Positions 25,884-34,848 of a stretch of DNA of 64,000 nt are shown piece by piece (positions within the stretch are counted from its first letter, which is position 1; each line of letters starts with the position of its first letter). Source of the DNA: SIG299 sp051880375. Lineage in GTDB: Bacteria > Bacillota > Clostridia > Lachnospirales > Lachnospiraceae. Under the pieces are notes generated by a model, which worked only from the letters and a program-made list of their open reading frames with translations, ran no database searches and was not told the DNA's origin. Location of the stretch: positions 38,705 through 102,704 of the forward strand of contig JBJENV010000003.1 of the NCBI GenBank assembly GCA_051880375.1. The letters run 5' to 3'. The position numbers were made by a program, and so were the translations under genes.

Positions 25884-27290
25884 ATGATCAGATGGAAGAT
25901 AGGGAAAATCATAGGCGGAGCGTTTCTGTTATTTGCGGCATACCTGCTGCTTGGCGGACTGGTTCCGCCTTTGTTTCATAAGGAAATCCCGGAATTTACG
26001 GGTGGCTTAGGGCTTGGCACAGAGAGCAATGAGGCAGCCTTGGAACGTGTACGGTGTATCGATGACAATGAAGAGGCACTCATCTGGAGGCTGAAGTTAA
26101 TTGAATCGGCACAGGAGGAAATTATTCTTTCCACCTTTGATTTGAGAGAGGACAACAGCGGCCGCGATATGATGGCATGCCTTTTGCAGGCGGCGGACCG
26201 CGGTGTTAAGGTAAAAATTTTTGTGGACGGCATCAACGGGATGCTTCAGCTTTGGGACAGTGACTGTTTCAATGTACTTGCGGCACATCCGAACGTGGAG
26301 GCAAAGCTGTATAATCCGGTCAATCTGCTGCTGCCGTGGCGGTTGAACTACCGGATGCATGATAAATATCTGATTGCGGACGACACGGCATATCTTTTGG
26401 GCGGGCGGAATACGAACGACCTCTTCCTCGGAAATTACAGGGAATCGTATAACATCGACCGGGATATTCTGGTGTATGAGGAAGAGGGTGCGGCGTCCGG
26501 CTCTTTGGCACAGCTCAGGGAATACTTTGAGAGTATCTGGGCGTTGGAAAGCAATAAAATGCTGAAAGGTACGAAGAATACCGGGAAGACGGCTGCAGCA
26601 AAGGAATGGCAGGCAGCGCATTATGAGGAGTTGAAAACACGATATCCTGCGGCATTCGAGGAAACGGACTGGCAGACAGAAACCGTAGCCGCAGCGCGGG
26701 TGGAGCTTTTCGTCAATCCGATAGAGCCTAAGAACAAGGAGCCGGGGCTCTGGGCGGCACTCTGTAAAGTCATGGAGGAAGGGCAGGAAATCTTGATACA
26801 GACGCCGTACATCATATGTAATGATGCAATGTATCGCGGACTGTCCGGGTTGTGTGAGGACGGAAAACAGCTTCAGATTATCACAAATGCGGTGGAGAAC
26901 GGCGCAAATCCCTGGGGCTGTACGGACTATCTGAATCAGAAGGAACAGATTTTAAAAACCGGTGTTACGGTGTCGGAATTCTTAGGCGGGCAGTCGCTTC
27001 ATACAAAAACGGTGCTTGTCGATGACAATATCAGCATCGTCGGTTCGTTTAATCTCGACATCAGGAGCGCGTATCTGGATACGGAAATGATGTTGTATAT
27101 TGATTGTCCGGAACTTACTGCCGGACTGAGAGCCGCGACAAAAGAACAGCTTGATTACTGCAAGCATGTGTCGCCGGACGGCTCGGAGCGCTTTGGAGCA
27201 GAGTACCGGGCGGTGGCGCTTCCGGCAGGAAAAAAGCTGTTTTACGGTATGGTAAGAATTGTTGTTCTGCCGTTTCGCTATTTACTATAG
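25884..27290 (+). CDS. phospholipase D-like / cardiolipin synthase family protein
   Basis: The 468-residue protein has an N-terminal membrane helix (about 9-29) and two PLD catalytic motifs: MHDKYLIADDTAYLLGGRN (about 157-175) and LHTKTVLVDDNISIVGSFN (about 372-390), both HxKxxxxD. Two intact motifs are needed for the phosphatidyl-transfer chemistry of cardiolipin synthases. The second motif region includes DIRSAYLDTEMMLYI, as in bacterial Cls-like proteins. ATG 25884 has GAAAGGG 6 bases upstream and lies 13 bases after fliS, so it is probably read from the flagellar transcript. Cardiolipin synthesis at the membrane is the best guess; other PLD substrates are possible. Confidence 0.82.
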   Translation: MIRWKIGKIIGGAFLLFAAYLLLGGLVPPLFHKEIPEFTGGLGLGTESNEAALERVRCIDDNEEALIWRLKLIESAQEEIILSTFDLREDNSGRDMMACLLQAADRGVKVKIFVDGINGMLQLWDSDCFNVLAAHPNVEAKLYNPVNLLLPWRLNYRMHDKYLIADDTAYLLGGRNTNDLFLGNYRESYNIDRDILVYEEEGAASGSLAQLREYFESIWALESNKMLKGTKNTGKTAAAKEWQAAHYEELKTRYPAAFEETDWQTETVAAARVELFVNPIEPKNKEPGLWAALCKVMEEGQEILIQTPYIICNDAMYRGLSGLCEDGKQLQIITNAVENGANPWGCTDYLNQKEQILKTGVTVSEFLGGQSLHTKTVLVDDNISIVGSFNLDIRSAYLDTEMMLYIDCPELTAGLRAATKEQLDYCKHVSPDGSERFGAEYRAVALPAGKKLFYGMVRIVVLPFRYLL

Positions 27291-27299
27291 TATAAAAAT

Positions 27300-27362
27300 A
27301 AGGACTGCTGCATGAACGGATGGAAGCCTTGGCTTTTCATCCGGATGCAACAGTCCTTTTTT
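27300..27362. terminator. bidirectional rho-independent terminator
   Basis: AAGGACTGCTGCAT (27300-27313) pairs with ATGCAACAGTCCTT (27345-27358), enclosing a second stem CGGATGGAAGCC/GGCTTTTCATCCG. T runs flank both ends. It separates the PLD gene from the convergent lacI gene. Confidence 0.9.
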
Positions 27363-28362
27363 ATGCGTCAATTCTCTTTGTCGATTCCCGCGGAATAAAC
27401 TTGGCACGCAGCAGCATCTTGGATAACGATACTCCGCGGATTAAGCCGTCTAACATCAGTGCGGCGCTCTTTCCTAAGTCATAACGGTCCTGACGAATGG
27501 TGGTCAGCTTCGGAGAAAGCTGGCTTGCAATCGGAAGGTCATCATAACCGATGACGCTGACATCGTCCGGCACCTTTAAATTCATACGGTGCAGCTCGCT
27601 GATGACACCGCTGGCGATTAAGTCGCTGGCGCAGACAATGGCGGTTGCGTGATGCTCCATAAAGTTCGGGACGTGATATTTGGCACAGTCCGGGACATAA
27701 TAACCGTAGGCAATTAAGTCCGGGTCCGGTTCGATGCCGTTTTCCCGCATGCTTTTACTGAAGGCAATGTTTCGTTCCTCGGATACCATGGAGTTTTTGG
27801 AACCGTTTAAGAACGCAATCCGTGTGTGCCCCATTGCTACCAGATGGTTAACGGCGAGCGAAATGCCCTCGTCACTGTCCGTACCGACGTAACCGACGTG
27901 GTGATTGCCCGGAATATAGTTATCTAAGAGTACCGTCGGCACCGTAGTTTTATGAAGCTGTTTGATCCAGTCATCGTGCAGGGTAAAACCGAGCAGGAAT
28001 GCACCGGAAAATCCATTCTTTAACATATAGCTGTCGTATTTTTCGGAGGTTTGCATCGTCAGATTTGCGGGAACGACAGTCACCTCCCAGTTCCGGCTCG
28101 CAGCGCCGAGCTTAAAACCCATGACAAGCTCATAACCGAACTGATCGATGGTTTCGTAATCCATGTTGCGGTCTTCAATGAAAATACAGACCTTGGTTGT
28201 GTTCCGGGAACGTATCTTTTTGGAGGCATAGCCCATTTCCACGGCAGTGTCCAGCACAAGCTGCCGCATTTCCTCACTGATATCGCTTGCGCCGTTTAAT
28301 CCTTTTGATACCGTACTGACTGCAATACCAAGCCGTTCCGCGATATCCTTTATGGTAGCCAT
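27361..28362 (-). CDS. LacI-family transcriptional regulator (maltodextrin-type)
   Basis: The 333-residue repressor has an N-terminal LacI helix-turn-helix (1-50): MATIKDIAERLGIAVSTVSK, then GLNGASDISEEMRQLVL with the hinge helix. A periplasmic-binding-protein-like sugar domain follows (about 60-325), with HHVGYVGTDSDEGISLAVNH and VSVIGYDDLPIASQLSPKLT as in MalR/CcpA relatives. GGAGG lies upstream of ATG 28362. It is divergent from malQ-glgP with 218 bases between, and palindromic sites at 28527-28551 sit just after the malQ promoter. I infer a maltose- or maltodextrin-responsive repressor of glucan use. Confidence 0.88.
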   Translation of the reverse strand: MATIKDIAERLGIAVSTVSKGLNGASDISEEMRQLVLDTAVEMGYASKKIRSRNTTKVCIFIEDRNMDYETIDQFGYELVMGFKLGAASRNWEVTVVPANLTMQTSEKYDSYMLKNGFSGAFLLGFTLHDDWIKQLHKTTVPTVLLDNYIPGNHHVGYVGTDSDEGISLAVNHLVAMGHTRIAFLNGSKNSMVSEERNIAFSKSMRENGIEPDPDLIAYGYYVPDCAKYHVPNFMEHHATAIVCASDLIASGVISELHRMNLKVPDDVSVIGYDDLPIASQLSPKLTTIRQDRYDLGKSAALMLDGLIRGVSLSKMLLRAKFIPRESTKRIDA

Positions 28363-28488
28363 AGGCTGTTCCTCCCTGCTGTTCTCTGCATAAATTAATG
28401 TATGTACTCATTTTATCACGCTGAAGTTGCTTTTTCAACACGAAGCCTAATTTTTTCGAAAAAACCACGAAACATTCAATTTTTTATG

Positions 28489-28517
28489 TTGACACAGTAC
28501 AAAAAATCGGGTATTAT
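28489..28517 (+). promoter_or_regulatory. sigma-A promoter of malQ-glgP
   Basis: Perfect TTGACA (28489-28494), 17 bases, then TATTAT (28512-28517). It is flanked by ACGAAA-type repeats. Confidence 0.85.
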
Positions 28518-28526
28518 TAGAACGAA

Positions 28527-28551
28527 GTACGAAAATTTACGAAACATCGTA
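28527..28551. promoter_or_regulatory. LacI-type operator candidate at the malQ promoter
   Basis: TACGA-AACA-TCGTA (28538-28551) is a 14-bp palindrome. The larger GTACGA...TCGTAC spans 28527-28552. Further ACGAA words occur at 28522 and 28468. The site lies immediately downstream of the -10 box, where a LacI-family repressor would block transcription. Confidence 0.5.
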
Positions 28552-28580
28552 CAAAAAAGAGAAAGGTATGGGTAAACAAT

Positions 28581-30140
28581 ATGGGAGCAGGAAAGTTGAA
28601 ACGGGGAGCCGGAATCCTCATGCCAATCAGCAGCCTTCCGGGACCGTACGGAATCGGCACGATGGGAAAGGAAGCCTATCGCTTTGCTGATTTTGTAAAG
28701 GCGACCGGCGGAAGGTACTGGCAGGTGCTGCCAATCGGACCGACAAGCTACGGCGACAGTCCGTATCAGTCGTTTTCGGCATTTGCGGGAAATCCGTATT
28801 TCATTGACCTTGATACTTTGGTGGAAGAAGGTCTTCTGACGGAAGAAGAAATTACGGCAAAATATTGGGGGAATGATGAAACCGACATTGATTATGCCGC
28901 AATTTACGAAAACCGTTTTGAAGTGCTTCGTCTTGCCTTTGCGAGAAGCAGGCACGAAGAAACAGACAGTTACCGTAAGTTTGAACAGGAGAACTCTTAC
29001 TGGCTTGCGGATTACAGCCTTTATATGGCAGTTAAGGGCAGCTTCGGCGGCCGTTCCTGGCAGGAATGGGACGATGATATCCGTCTGCGCCGCCCGGCGG
29101 CAGTACGCCGCTACAAAGAGAAGCTGGCACAGGAAATCTCATTCTGGAGCTTCTGCCAGTACAAGTTTGATGAACAGTGGAAAAAACTAAAAAATTATGT
29201 AGGCAGCCTCGGTATCGAAATCATCGGAGATATTCCGCTTTATGTGGCGCTCGACAGTGCCGATGTCTGGGTTCACAGCGATTTGTTTGAACTGGATGAG
29301 GATTTGAGAGAGATTAACATTGCGGGAGTTCCGCCGGATATGTTTTCGGCAACCGGTCAGCGCTGGGGCAATCCGATTTACCGCTGGGATGTCATGGAAG
29401 GGGACGGCTTTGCATGGTGGAAGGAAAGAATGAAGTCCTCCGCGTACCACTATGACGTCATCCGTATCGACCATTTTATCGGTGTTGTCAACTACTACTC
29501 GATTCCGTCCTCCTGCCCGACTGCAATGGAAGGTGAGTGGAAGATAGGACCGGGAAAGAAGCTCACCGATATGATTAATGAAACAATCGGAGATGCCAAA
29601 ATTATTGCGGAGGACCTTGGGGTGCTGACGCAGCCGGTCAAGGACCTGATTGCGGCAAATGAATATCCGGGAATGAAGATTCTGGAATTCGGTCTGGATT
29701 TAAATCCGGACAATGAATATCTTCCGCATAATTATAAAACCGACAACTCGGTTGTTTATATCGGTACTCATGACAATGAAACACTGATGGGTTACTTAGA
29801 CGGATGTACGGAGGAGCATAAGCAGAGGATTGCATGGTATTACGGCGCCGAGGATATGAGCGTAAAGAAAACGGCTGTTTTAAGCGAGCAGGAAAAGAAA
29901 GCAGAGGGACAGCTAAGGTCTCTTGCTATCTGTAAGGCAATGATTCGTGCGGCTTATGCGACAAATGCGAGAGTAGCTATTCTTCAGACGCAGGATATGT
30001 TGTACTTAGACAACCGGGCAAGAACCAATTTTCCGTCGACGCTCGGCGGCAACTGGAAGTGGCGTATGACAAAGGCTCAGTATGAGGAAATAAATCCGGA
30101 ATATTATAAGAAGCTGGCAGAACTATACTTCCGCGCATAA
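28581..30140 (+). CDS. malQ: 4-alpha-glucanotransferase (amylomaltase, GH77)
   Basis: The 519-residue cytosolic enzyme transfers alpha-1,4-glucan segments between maltodextrins, releasing glucose and making longer chains for the phosphorylase. GH77 motifs are present: RGAGILMPISSLPGPYGIGT, WQVLPIGPTSYGDSPYQSFS, YDVIRIDHFIGVVNYYSIP with the nucleophile Asp, IIAEDLGVLTQPV with the acid/base Glu, and VYIGTHDNETLMGYL. Length is typical. The ribosome site is odd: GAAAGG precedes an out-of-frame ATG at 28568, and the true ATG 28581 lies 14 bases further. It is cotranscribed with glgP (15-base gap) under the LacI regulator. Confidence 0.96.
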   Translation: MGAGKLKRGAGILMPISSLPGPYGIGTMGKEAYRFADFVKATGGRYWQVLPIGPTSYGDSPYQSFSAFAGNPYFIDLDTLVEEGLLTEEEITAKYWGNDETDIDYAAIYENRFEVLRLAFARSRHEETDSYRKFEQENSYWLADYSLYMAVKGSFGGRSWQEWDDDIRLRRPAAVRRYKEKLAQEISFWSFCQYKFDEQWKKLKNYVGSLGIEIIGDIPLYVALDSADVWVHSDLFELDEDLREINIAGVPPDMFSATGQRWGNPIYRWDVMEGDGFAWWKERMKSSAYHYDVIRIDHFIGVVNYYSIPSSCPTAMEGEWKIGPGKKLTDMINETIGDAKIIAEDLGVLTQPVKDLIAANEYPGMKILEFGLDLNPDNEYLPHNYKTDNSVVYIGTHDNETLMGYLDGCTEEHKQRIAWYYGAEDMSVKKTAVLSEQEKKAEGQLRSLAICKAMIRAAYATNARVAILQTQDMLYLDNRARTNFPSTLGGNWKWRMTKAQYEEINPEYYKKLAELYFRA

Positions 30141-30155
30141 CTGAAAGGAGAATCT

Positions 30156-32498
30156 ATGGGACATTTTGAGAAGAATGTGAAGGAAATTCTGGAACTGGAT
30201 TTCGGAACAACATTGGAAGAGGCAGATACCATAAAGCTGTACCATGCGGTTTCCAAGGCTGCGATGGCAGAGGTCGGTTACGACTTTGTGACAAAAGCAA
30301 AGGAAGCAGAGGGTAAGCAGGCGTGCTATTTATCGGCAGAGTTTCTGGTAGGACGTCTGGTGTATAACAATCTGCTGAACATGGGGCTGTTAAACCGGTA
30401 CAGTGAGCTGATGAACGAGAACAAGCGGGACATGCGCGAGTTTGAGGAAATCGAGGACGCAGCGCTCGGTAACGGCGGTCTGGGCCGACTGGCAGCCTGC
30501 TTTCTGGATTCCGGTGCAACGCTCGGCATCACGTTAAACGGCTACGGTATCCGCTATAAGTATGGTCTGTTCAAGCAGTACTTTGAAGACGGCTTCCAGA
30601 AGGAAGAGCCGGATGACTGGACAAAGGCCGGTGACCCGTGGTCTGTCCGCACGGAGGAGGACAAGGTGCTGGTTCACTTTAAGGGACAGGATGTGTATGC
30701 GGTTCCTTACGATATGCCGGTCATCGGTTACGGTGCAAAGAAAATTAATCTGCTCCGTTTATGGCAGGCAGAGCCGGTTCAGGAATTTCATTTTGATATG
30801 TTCAACGAACAGCAGTACGATAAGGAAGCAAAGGAACGCAACGCAGCAGCGGCAATTTCTGCGGTTCTTTATCCGAACGACTCCGAGAAGGCAGGTAAGC
30901 AGCTTCGTTTAAAGCAGCAGTACTTCTTCTCAAGTGCATCCTTACAGGATATGATTCGTACCTTCAAGAAGGTACACGGTACGGACTTTACACACTTCCC
31001 GTCGGTTTATGCGGTTCAGTTAAACGATACGCATCCGACCGTGGCAATTCCGGAACTCATCCGTCTTTTGATGGAGAACGAGGGACTGACCTTTGCACGT
31101 GCCTTAAAGATTGCAAAGGAAACGTTTGCCTATACAAACCACACCATTATGGCAGAAGCACTGGAAAAATGGGATATCGCGCTGTTCAAGTCGGTACTTC
31201 CTCATGTGTATAAGTATGTGGTGATGCTTCAGAAGGCACTCCGCAAAGAGCTGGATAAGAAGGGTGTTCCGGCAGAGGAACAGGGACAGTATGACATCAT
31301 TTCGGGAAATCTCATTCACATGGCTCGTATGGCGATATTTGCAAGCCATTCGACCAACGGTGTGGCACAGATTCATACCGAGATTTTAAAGCACGATGCG
31401 CTGAAAGAATGGTATGCGGTTTATCCGGAGCGTTTCAATAACAAGACAAACGGTATCACCCAGAGACGCTGGCTTGCTCTGGCGAATATGGAGCTGTCCG
31501 GCTTTATTTCCGACAGAATCGGCACCGGCTGGATTACCGATCTGGATAAGTTAAAGAAGTTAGAGAAGTTTGCGGACGATAAGGAAACCATCCGTCAGTT
31601 TGCGGAAATTAAGAAAATCAAAAAGCAGCAGCTTGCGGATTATGTATTGGAAAAGGAAGGCGTTCAGTTAAATACCGACTTCTTATTTGATATCCAGATT
31701 AAGCGTCTGCATGAGTATAAGCGCCAGCTGCTCAATGCATTTTCGATTCTTGACATTTACTTCGGCTTAAAGGACGGACGGATCAAGGATTTCACACCGA
31801 CAGCGTTTATCTTCGGTGCAAAGGCAGCTCCGGGCTACTATCGCGCCAAGGGCATTATCAAGTTTATCAATGAAATCGGTAAGCTGATTGCGGCAGATGA
31901 GGAAGTAAACGACAAGCTTCAGGTCGTATTTGTACAGAACTACAATGTTTCCTATGCAGAAAAGCTTGTACCGGCAGCAGATGTTTCCGAACAGATTTCG
32001 ACGGCAGGTACCGAAGCTTCCGGTACAGGTAATATGAAGCTTATGTTAAACGGTGCGGTAACACTCGGAACCTACGACGGCGCAAATGTGGAAATCGTGG
32101 CAGAGGCAGGCGAGGAGAACAACTACATTTTCGGTAAGCGCGTAGAAGAAATCGAGCAGTTAAAGGGAAGCTATAATGCAAGAGCCATCTATGAATCGAA
32201 TCCGCGCTTAAAAAAAGTAGTGGATACGCTTGTGGACGGCACCTTCTCCGATGACGGTACCGGCATGTTTGCGGAGCTGTACCATGCACTCTTAGACGGT
32301 GCTTCGTGGCATCAGCCGGATCACTACTTCCTGTTTGCGGACTTTGATTCTTACTGCGAGGCAAAGCTTCGTGTCAACAAGGACTACAAGGACACCGAAA
32401 GCTTCCGCAGAAAGTGCTTTATGAACACGGCAAACGCAGGAAAGTTCTCCAGCGACAGAACTATCCGCGATTATGTAAAGGACGTGTGGGGACTGTAA
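30156..32498 (+). CDS. glgP: glycogen/maltodextrin phosphorylase
   Basis: The 780-residue GT35 enzyme cleaves alpha-1,4-glucans with phosphate to glucose 1-phosphate. Signatures include the glucan-site LGNGGLGRLAACFLDSG near residue 107 and the PLP-lysine region EASGTGNMKLMLNGAVTLGT near residue 618. NGITQRRWL and QIKRLHEYKRQLLN are also typical. It is slightly shorter than the usual 800-830 residues, mainly at the N-terminus, as in many clostridial maltodextrin phosphorylases. AAAGGAG precedes the ATG. Together with malQ it completes intracellular breakdown of starch oligosaccharides or glycogen. The stop is only 11 bases from the convergent phosphodiesterase gene, with no terminator seen. 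Confidence 0.96.
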   Translation: MGHFEKNVKEILELDFGTTLEEADTIKLYHAVSKAAMAEVGYDFVTKAKEAEGKQACYLSAEFLVGRLVYNNLLNMGLLNRYSELMNENKRDMREFEEIEDAALGNGGLGRLAACFLDSGATLGITLNGYGIRYKYGLFKQYFEDGFQKEEPDDWTKAGDPWSVRTEEDKVLVHFKGQDVYAVPYDMPVIGYGAKKINLLRLWQAEPVQEFHFDMFNEQQYDKEAKERNAAAAISAVLYPNDSEKAGKQLRLKQQYFFSSASLQDMIRTFKKVHGTDFTHFPSVYAVQLNDTHPTVAIPELIRLLMENEGLTFARALKIAKETFAYTNHTIMAEALEKWDIALFKSVLPHVYKYVVMLQKALRKELDKKGVPAEEQGQYDIISGNLIHMARMAIFASHSTNGVAQIHTEILKHDALKEWYAVYPERFNNKTNGITQRRWLALANMELSGFISDRIGTGWITDLDKLKKLEKFADDKETIRQFAEIKKIKKQQLADYVLEKEGVQLNTDFLFDIQIKRLHEYKRQLLNAFSILDIYFGLKDGRIKDFTPTAFIFGAKAAPGYYRAKGIIKFINEIGKLIAADEEVNDKLQVVFVQNYNVSYAEKLVPAADVSEQISTAGTEASGTGNMKLMLNGAVTLGTYDGANVEIVAEAGEENNYIFGKRVEEIEQLKGSYNARAIYESNPRLKKVVDTLVDGTFSDDGTGMFAELYHALLDGASWHQPDHYFLFADFDSYCEAKLRVNKDYKDTESFRRKCFMNTANAGKFSSDRTIRDYVKDVWGL

Positions 32499-32509
32499 TC
32501 AGTAAATAG

Positions 32510-34828
32510 CTATACAATAATTCTGGACGGCAGCAGCGCAAGGAATTCCTGAATCGGCATCGGCTTTGCAAAGAAATAGCCCTGTAGGTAATTGCAGCCG
32601 ATGCTCTTTAAGTATTCCGCCTGCTCTGCCGTTTCTACGCCCTCGGCAATGACCGGAAGGTTCAGCAGCTTTGCCATGGAAATGACAGAGTGGATGATGA
32701 TATTTCCGCGCTCGCTTGACGTGCCGGATAAGAAGCGCATGTCAAGCTTTAAGGTATCCATCGGGAGGTCCTTTAACGAGTTCAGCGAAGAGTAGCCGCT
32801 TCCGAAGTCGTCCATTTCGATGTGGAAGCCGAGCCTTTTTAGTTCACCGACAAAAGAAGCTATCTGCTCCGGCTGCTCAACAAAGGCGGATTCCGTAATC
32901 TCAAGACGCAGCATGGAAGGCGGAATGTGATATGCATTCAGCATGGAGATCAGTTTCTGCGGCAGTTCCCGGTAGTATGTATCTGTGCGTGAAAGATTGA
33001 CCGCAATGGAAATCGGAGGAATTTCTTCCGGTAAACCGACTTCTTCCAGGTAGGCAGACAGTATCTTGCAGACCTCTTCAATGACAAACAAATCCAGCTC
33101 GGTAATCAGCCCGTTTTCTTCTAAAACCGGAATAAAATCTGCCGGAGAAATCATTCCCTTGACAGGATGGAACCAGCGTACAAGCGCTTCGGCACCGATA
33201 ATCCGCAGGGAAGAGGATTCATACTGGGGCTGTAAATAAATCCGGAACTGGTTTTCTTTCATGGCAGTGGAAAAATGCTGGACGATTTCCTGTTCCAGTA
33301 AGGCTTTTTCTTTTAAATTGACATCGTAGTAGGCGTAGTATGCCGTGCCGTTTGCCTTGGCAGCTTTCATGGCAAAGCTGGCACGTCCGATCATCAGCTT
33401 TACGTCAATGTCCGGTTCATCTATCAGATAAATCCCAAAATAAATGACAAACTTATAGCCGCTCACAAAGCCGGAAAGCCATTGCTGAAACAAATCATTG
33501 GCCTGCTCCGGGGAAAAGTTTTCTGTCGGCAGGAAAGCGACAAAATCGTCTTCACCGAGATGCCCGATGATACCGTGGCTCTTTTCGGCATATTTTGTAC
33601 AAAGCTTTCCAAGATATTTGATAAGCTGGTTGCTTTTTGCAACGCCGTAAACATCGCTGAACAGCTTATAGTGGTCAATGTCGCACCGGAGCAGCACATA
33701 CGGATGCTCCTTATCTGCGTCCAGCCGCTTCCGTACGGCAGAGCAAAAGCCCTGTTCGTTATACAGACCGGAAAGCTGGTTAAAATTTGCCTGACGGTAC
33801 AGTTCCTTCTGGTAGAGGCGGTCTGCTTCCTGCTGCTTTGTCAGCAGAAGCTGCTTCTCGTGCAGTTTGCGGTAACGTTTCCGCAGCTGACCTGTAATCA
33901 CCAGAAGAGTTATCAGGAGAAGCAACACAACGACGGCAATGGAAAGCTGCCAGCGGTATCGATACAAAAGCTCGGATGCGGAGTAGGTATAGATGCTGGA
34001 ATTCATGGCTACCACAATAATATCGTTTAATTCCTGATTGGTAACGGAGGAGAGGGCCTTTTGCAGAATGGACAGCAGTAACGGATTTTCTTCCCTGAGG
34101 GCAACGAGATACATTGTCTCCGGATAGCTGTAGGCCTCGTAAATGCAGAGATTTGAAAAGCGGGGATTCTGCAGCCGCCAGAGAGCAATGATTTTATCTT
34201 CATAGGTGACATCCGCCTTGCCTTCGGCAATCATCTGAAAAGCATCCGTTGAGGTTTCACAGTATACAAAGTCTGCCTTCGGATACAGTTCCCGCAGAAA
34301 GTCTTCCATGGTAAACATACTGGCGTTTAATACAAACGTACAAGGGGAGGAGGAAGAAAAGAGAAAGTCCCTTCTCCCAATCAGCGACAAGGTGCTTTCC
34401 ATGCAGGGACCAAGCTTTACCAGACGGTCGGAAATGGAAACGATTTCCGTATCCATCATTGGGGCAAACAGAGTAGCATTGCCGCTTTCCAAAAAGTCAA
34501 CAGCACGGACACCGGTCGGAAAATCGATATATTCAAAGGTAAGGCCTGTTTTTTCTTCTATTAAAGAAAGAAGGGCATAGGTGATTCCGTCATACTGACC
34601 GGTTTTCTGGTTATAGTAGGAGAGATTCTGTCTTGTAGCGGAAAGCGCGATGCGAATCGGCTCGGCAGACTTGATGTAATCCAGCTCCTCCTCGGTAAAA
34701 CTAAGGGAAGGAGTCGGATCGGGTGCCGATGTATCTGCATATACAGGGGCATAAGGAAAGAGCCCCGACAACCATAGGATACCGAGAAAGACGGAAACCA
34801 GCAGGAATATGTGATACATACGCTTCAT
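32510..34828 (-). CDS. c-di-GMP phosphodiesterase: solute-binding sensor, degenerate GGDEF, EAL
   Basis: The 772-residue protein has a signal peptide or anchor (about 5-31), an extracytoplasmic SBP_bac_3-like sensor (about 45-280), a membrane helix (about 290-312), a GGDEF domain (about 345-500) and an EAL domain (about 515-765). The cyclase site reads HLGEDDFVAF instead of GGDEF, so cyclase activity is unlikely. The EAL site is intact: GAEALVRWFHP, EITESAFVEQ, DDFGSGYSSLNSL and AEGVETAEQAEYLKSIGCN. The net role is probably ligand-controlled c-di-GMP hydrolysis. It ends a minus-strand operon for surface glycan genes, suggesting feedback between an external small molecule, glycan production and motility. 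Confidence 0.9.
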   Translation of the reverse strand: MKRMYHIFLLVSVFLGILWLSGLFPYAPVYADTSAPDPTPSLSFTEEELDYIKSAEPIRIALSATRQNLSYYNQKTGQYDGITYALLSLIEEKTGLTFEYIDFPTGVRAVDFLESGNATLFAPMMDTEIVSISDRLVKLGPCMESTLSLIGRRDFLFSSSSPCTFVLNASMFTMEDFLRELYPKADFVYCETSTDAFQMIAEGKADVTYEDKIIALWRLQNPRFSNLCIYEAYSYPETMYLVALREENPLLLSILQKALSSVTNQELNDIIVVAMNSSIYTYSASELLYRYRWQLSIAVVVLLLLITLLVITGQLRKRYRKLHEKQLLLTKQQEADRLYQKELYRQANFNQLSGLYNEQGFCSAVRKRLDADKEHPYVLLRCDIDHYKLFSDVYGVAKSNQLIKYLGKLCTKYAEKSHGIIGHLGEDDFVAFLPTENFSPEQANDLFQQWLSGFVSGYKFVIYFGIYLIDEPDIDVKLMIGRASFAMKAAKANGTAYYAYYDVNLKEKALLEQEIVQHFSTAMKENQFRIYLQPQYESSSLRIIGAEALVRWFHPVKGMISPADFIPVLEENGLITELDLFVIEEVCKILSAYLEEVGLPEEIPPISIAVNLSRTDTYYRELPQKLISMLNAYHIPPSMLRLEITESAFVEQPEQIASFVGELKRLGFHIEMDDFGSGYSSLNSLKDLPMDTLKLDMRFLSGTSSERGNIIIHSVISMAKLLNLPVIAEGVETAEQAEYLKSIGCNYLQGYFFAKPMPIQEFLALLPSRIIV

Positions 34829-34848
34829 AAAAGAACACCTCTTAACCG

